DNA from: Bacteroidota bacterium
GTDB taxonomy: Bacteria; Bacteroidota; Bacteroidia; CAILMK01
Reading direction: 5' to 3'
Length of the DNA stretch: 14,999 nt
Assembly: GCA_013287095.1 (NCBI GenBank)
Contig: JABDEJ010000057.1
Span: 1-14,999, forward strand
Position numbers and translations under genes: made by a program
In this document: positions 14,263-14,999 of the stretch, one piece after another
How positions within the stretch are numbered: the stretch's first letter is position 1
Layout: every line of letters starts with the position of its first letter
The notes under the pieces: model-generated
Databases searched by the model: none
What the model was told of the DNA's origin: nothing
What the model saw: only the letters and a program-made list of their open reading frames with translations

Positions 14263-14999
14263 ATGGCAATTGAAAAGGCAGTAAAAGATAAAAAAGGAAA
14301 ATATCAGAACCCGATACCAACGCACATGGGCGGATTTGAAATGATGCCCAAAGTTCTAAAGAGGTATTTTACCACAGATAGTAAGCTTAGAAAACCCCAA
14401 TTCCCTATTCCGGTCATTCCCATAAAAAAAGAAGTTTTTGATCAAAAGCCTTCCAATGAAATGGTGGTTTACTGGATAGGGCACTCTTCATTGATCATAG
14501 AAATGTCTCAGCGCCGATATTTGCTTGATCCTGTGCTAAGTGAACGGGCTTCGATGGTACAGAATTACGGACCAAAAAGGATGCATCCTGCCCCTGTTTC
14601 TATTAATGAACTTCATCATATTGATGCTGTCATTCTTTCGCATGATCATTACGACCACATGGATTATAATACCATGAAAGCGCTCTCTAAATCTACGGCA
14701 AAATTCTACGTCCCTATCGGAGTTGGCGCAATACTGAAAAAATGGGGCTGCAATCCGGATCATATTTTTGAATTGAACTGGTGGGATGAGATCACGGATG
14801 GAGCCAATACATTAGTGGCATTGCCGGCACGTCATTTTTCAGGTCGCGGCATCACTCATCGCAACGAAACACTTTGGGCATCATGGGCAATTATGAATGA
14901 AAATGAAAAGCTTTATTTTGGCGGGGATTCAGGGATAATGCCTCAGTATAAAGATATTGGTGACAAATACGGGCCATTTGATCTCACCCTTATGCCAAT
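14263..14999 (+). CDS. MBL-fold metal-dependent hydrolase (UlaG/NAPE-PLD-like), 3' end outside window
   Basis: The 245 visible residues form a metallo-beta-lactamase fold. Metal ligands are H127, H129, D131 and H132 in ILSHDHYDHMD, then H191 in ALPARHFSGRG, and D222 in YFGGDSG. IGHSSLIIE (72-80), LLDPV and GPKRMHPAP are typical of the branch containing UlaG-like hydrolases and N-acyl-phosphatidylethanolamine phospholipase D. The substrate is unknown. No signal peptide is seen. The start is uncertain. ATG 14263 begins just before the KGKYQNPIPT block that relatives share. In-frame TTG 14197 would add MKFTSDTILPAPKRLKENHA and is also plausible. ATG 14149 would place the terminator hairpin inside the coding region and is unlikely. 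The C-terminal part is cut by the window edge. Confidence 0.9.
   Translation, partial: MAIEKAVKDKKGKYQNPIPTHMGGFEMMPKVLKRYFTTDSKLRKPQFPIPVIPIKKEVFDQKPSNEMVVYWIGHSSLIIEMSQRRYLLDPVLSERASMVQNYGPKRMHPAPVSINELHHIDAVILSHDHYDHMDYNTMKALSKSTAKFYVPIGVGAILKKWGCNPDHIFELNWWDEITDGANTLVALPARHFSGRGITHRNETLWASWAIMNENEKLYFGGDSGIMPQYKDIGDKYGPFDLTLMP

Noticed and set aside
143..14999. A defence, mobile-element or biosynthetic cluster
   Set aside because: No transposase, integrase, nuclease, toxin-antitoxin pair, CRISPR repeat or synthase was found on either strand; the gene set is housekeeping and transport.

Overview
The window looks like a chromosomal segment of a Bacteroidota bacterium. Three things point there. 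One secreted protein ends in a type IX secretion (Por) C-terminal sorting domain. Two small or hypothetical proteins (a DUF5522 protein and a 497-residue helical protein) belong to families I know mainly from Bacteroidota. Several intergenic regions carry the Bacteroidota promoter consensus TAnnTTTG, with a TTG/TTTG element 17-22 nt upstream, while Shine-Dalgarno sequences are weak or absent. The genes are mostly housekeeping or transport functions. I see no phage, transposase, CRISPR array, rRNA or tRNA.

Layout, left to right. Positions 1-667 (minus) hold a DUF5522 protein (cut by the window edge) whose GTG start overlaps the stop of a cysteine-free thioredoxin-fold protein. Positions 668-1060 have no gene but hold a promoter and a strong terminator on the plus strand, which together suggest a small RNA of about 130 nt. 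Positions 1061-3767 (minus) hold a cyclophilin-type peptidyl-prolyl isomerase, an EamA/DMT exporter and imidazolonepropionase (hutI, histidine degradation). The whole gap between the first two is a run of 7-nt repeat units. Positions 3792-6272 (plus) hold a gamma-carbonic-anhydrase-like hexapeptide protein, an MFS transporter and a DedA membrane protein; the last two are 1 nt apart. Positions 6301-9623 (minus) hold an APC-family amino acid permease and the 497-residue helical protein, which has a very clear promoter. Positions 9869-11179 (plus) hold a secreted protein with an Ig-like segment, a dockerin-type calcium-binding pair, a cohesin-like segment and a T9SS tail. Positions 11376-13259 (plus) hold an ABC-F ATPase of the Uup type, facing purQ (13289-13984, minus). 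The window ends in a truncated metallo-beta-lactamase-fold hydrolase of the UlaG/NAPE-PLD type.

The genes do not form one pathway. The structure not explained by genes lies between them: two plus-strand intrinsic terminators with no coding gene upstream (911-948 and 14159-14190), both preceded by a TTTTTG(G)TTGCAC element; short tandem repeats of 7 or 8 nt at three gene ends, which supply the last codons of the adjacent proteins; and three transporter genes that all appear to start with TTG. The best candidate for something undescribed is the small RNA at about 817-948. The most unusual DNA pattern is the heptamer repeat family.
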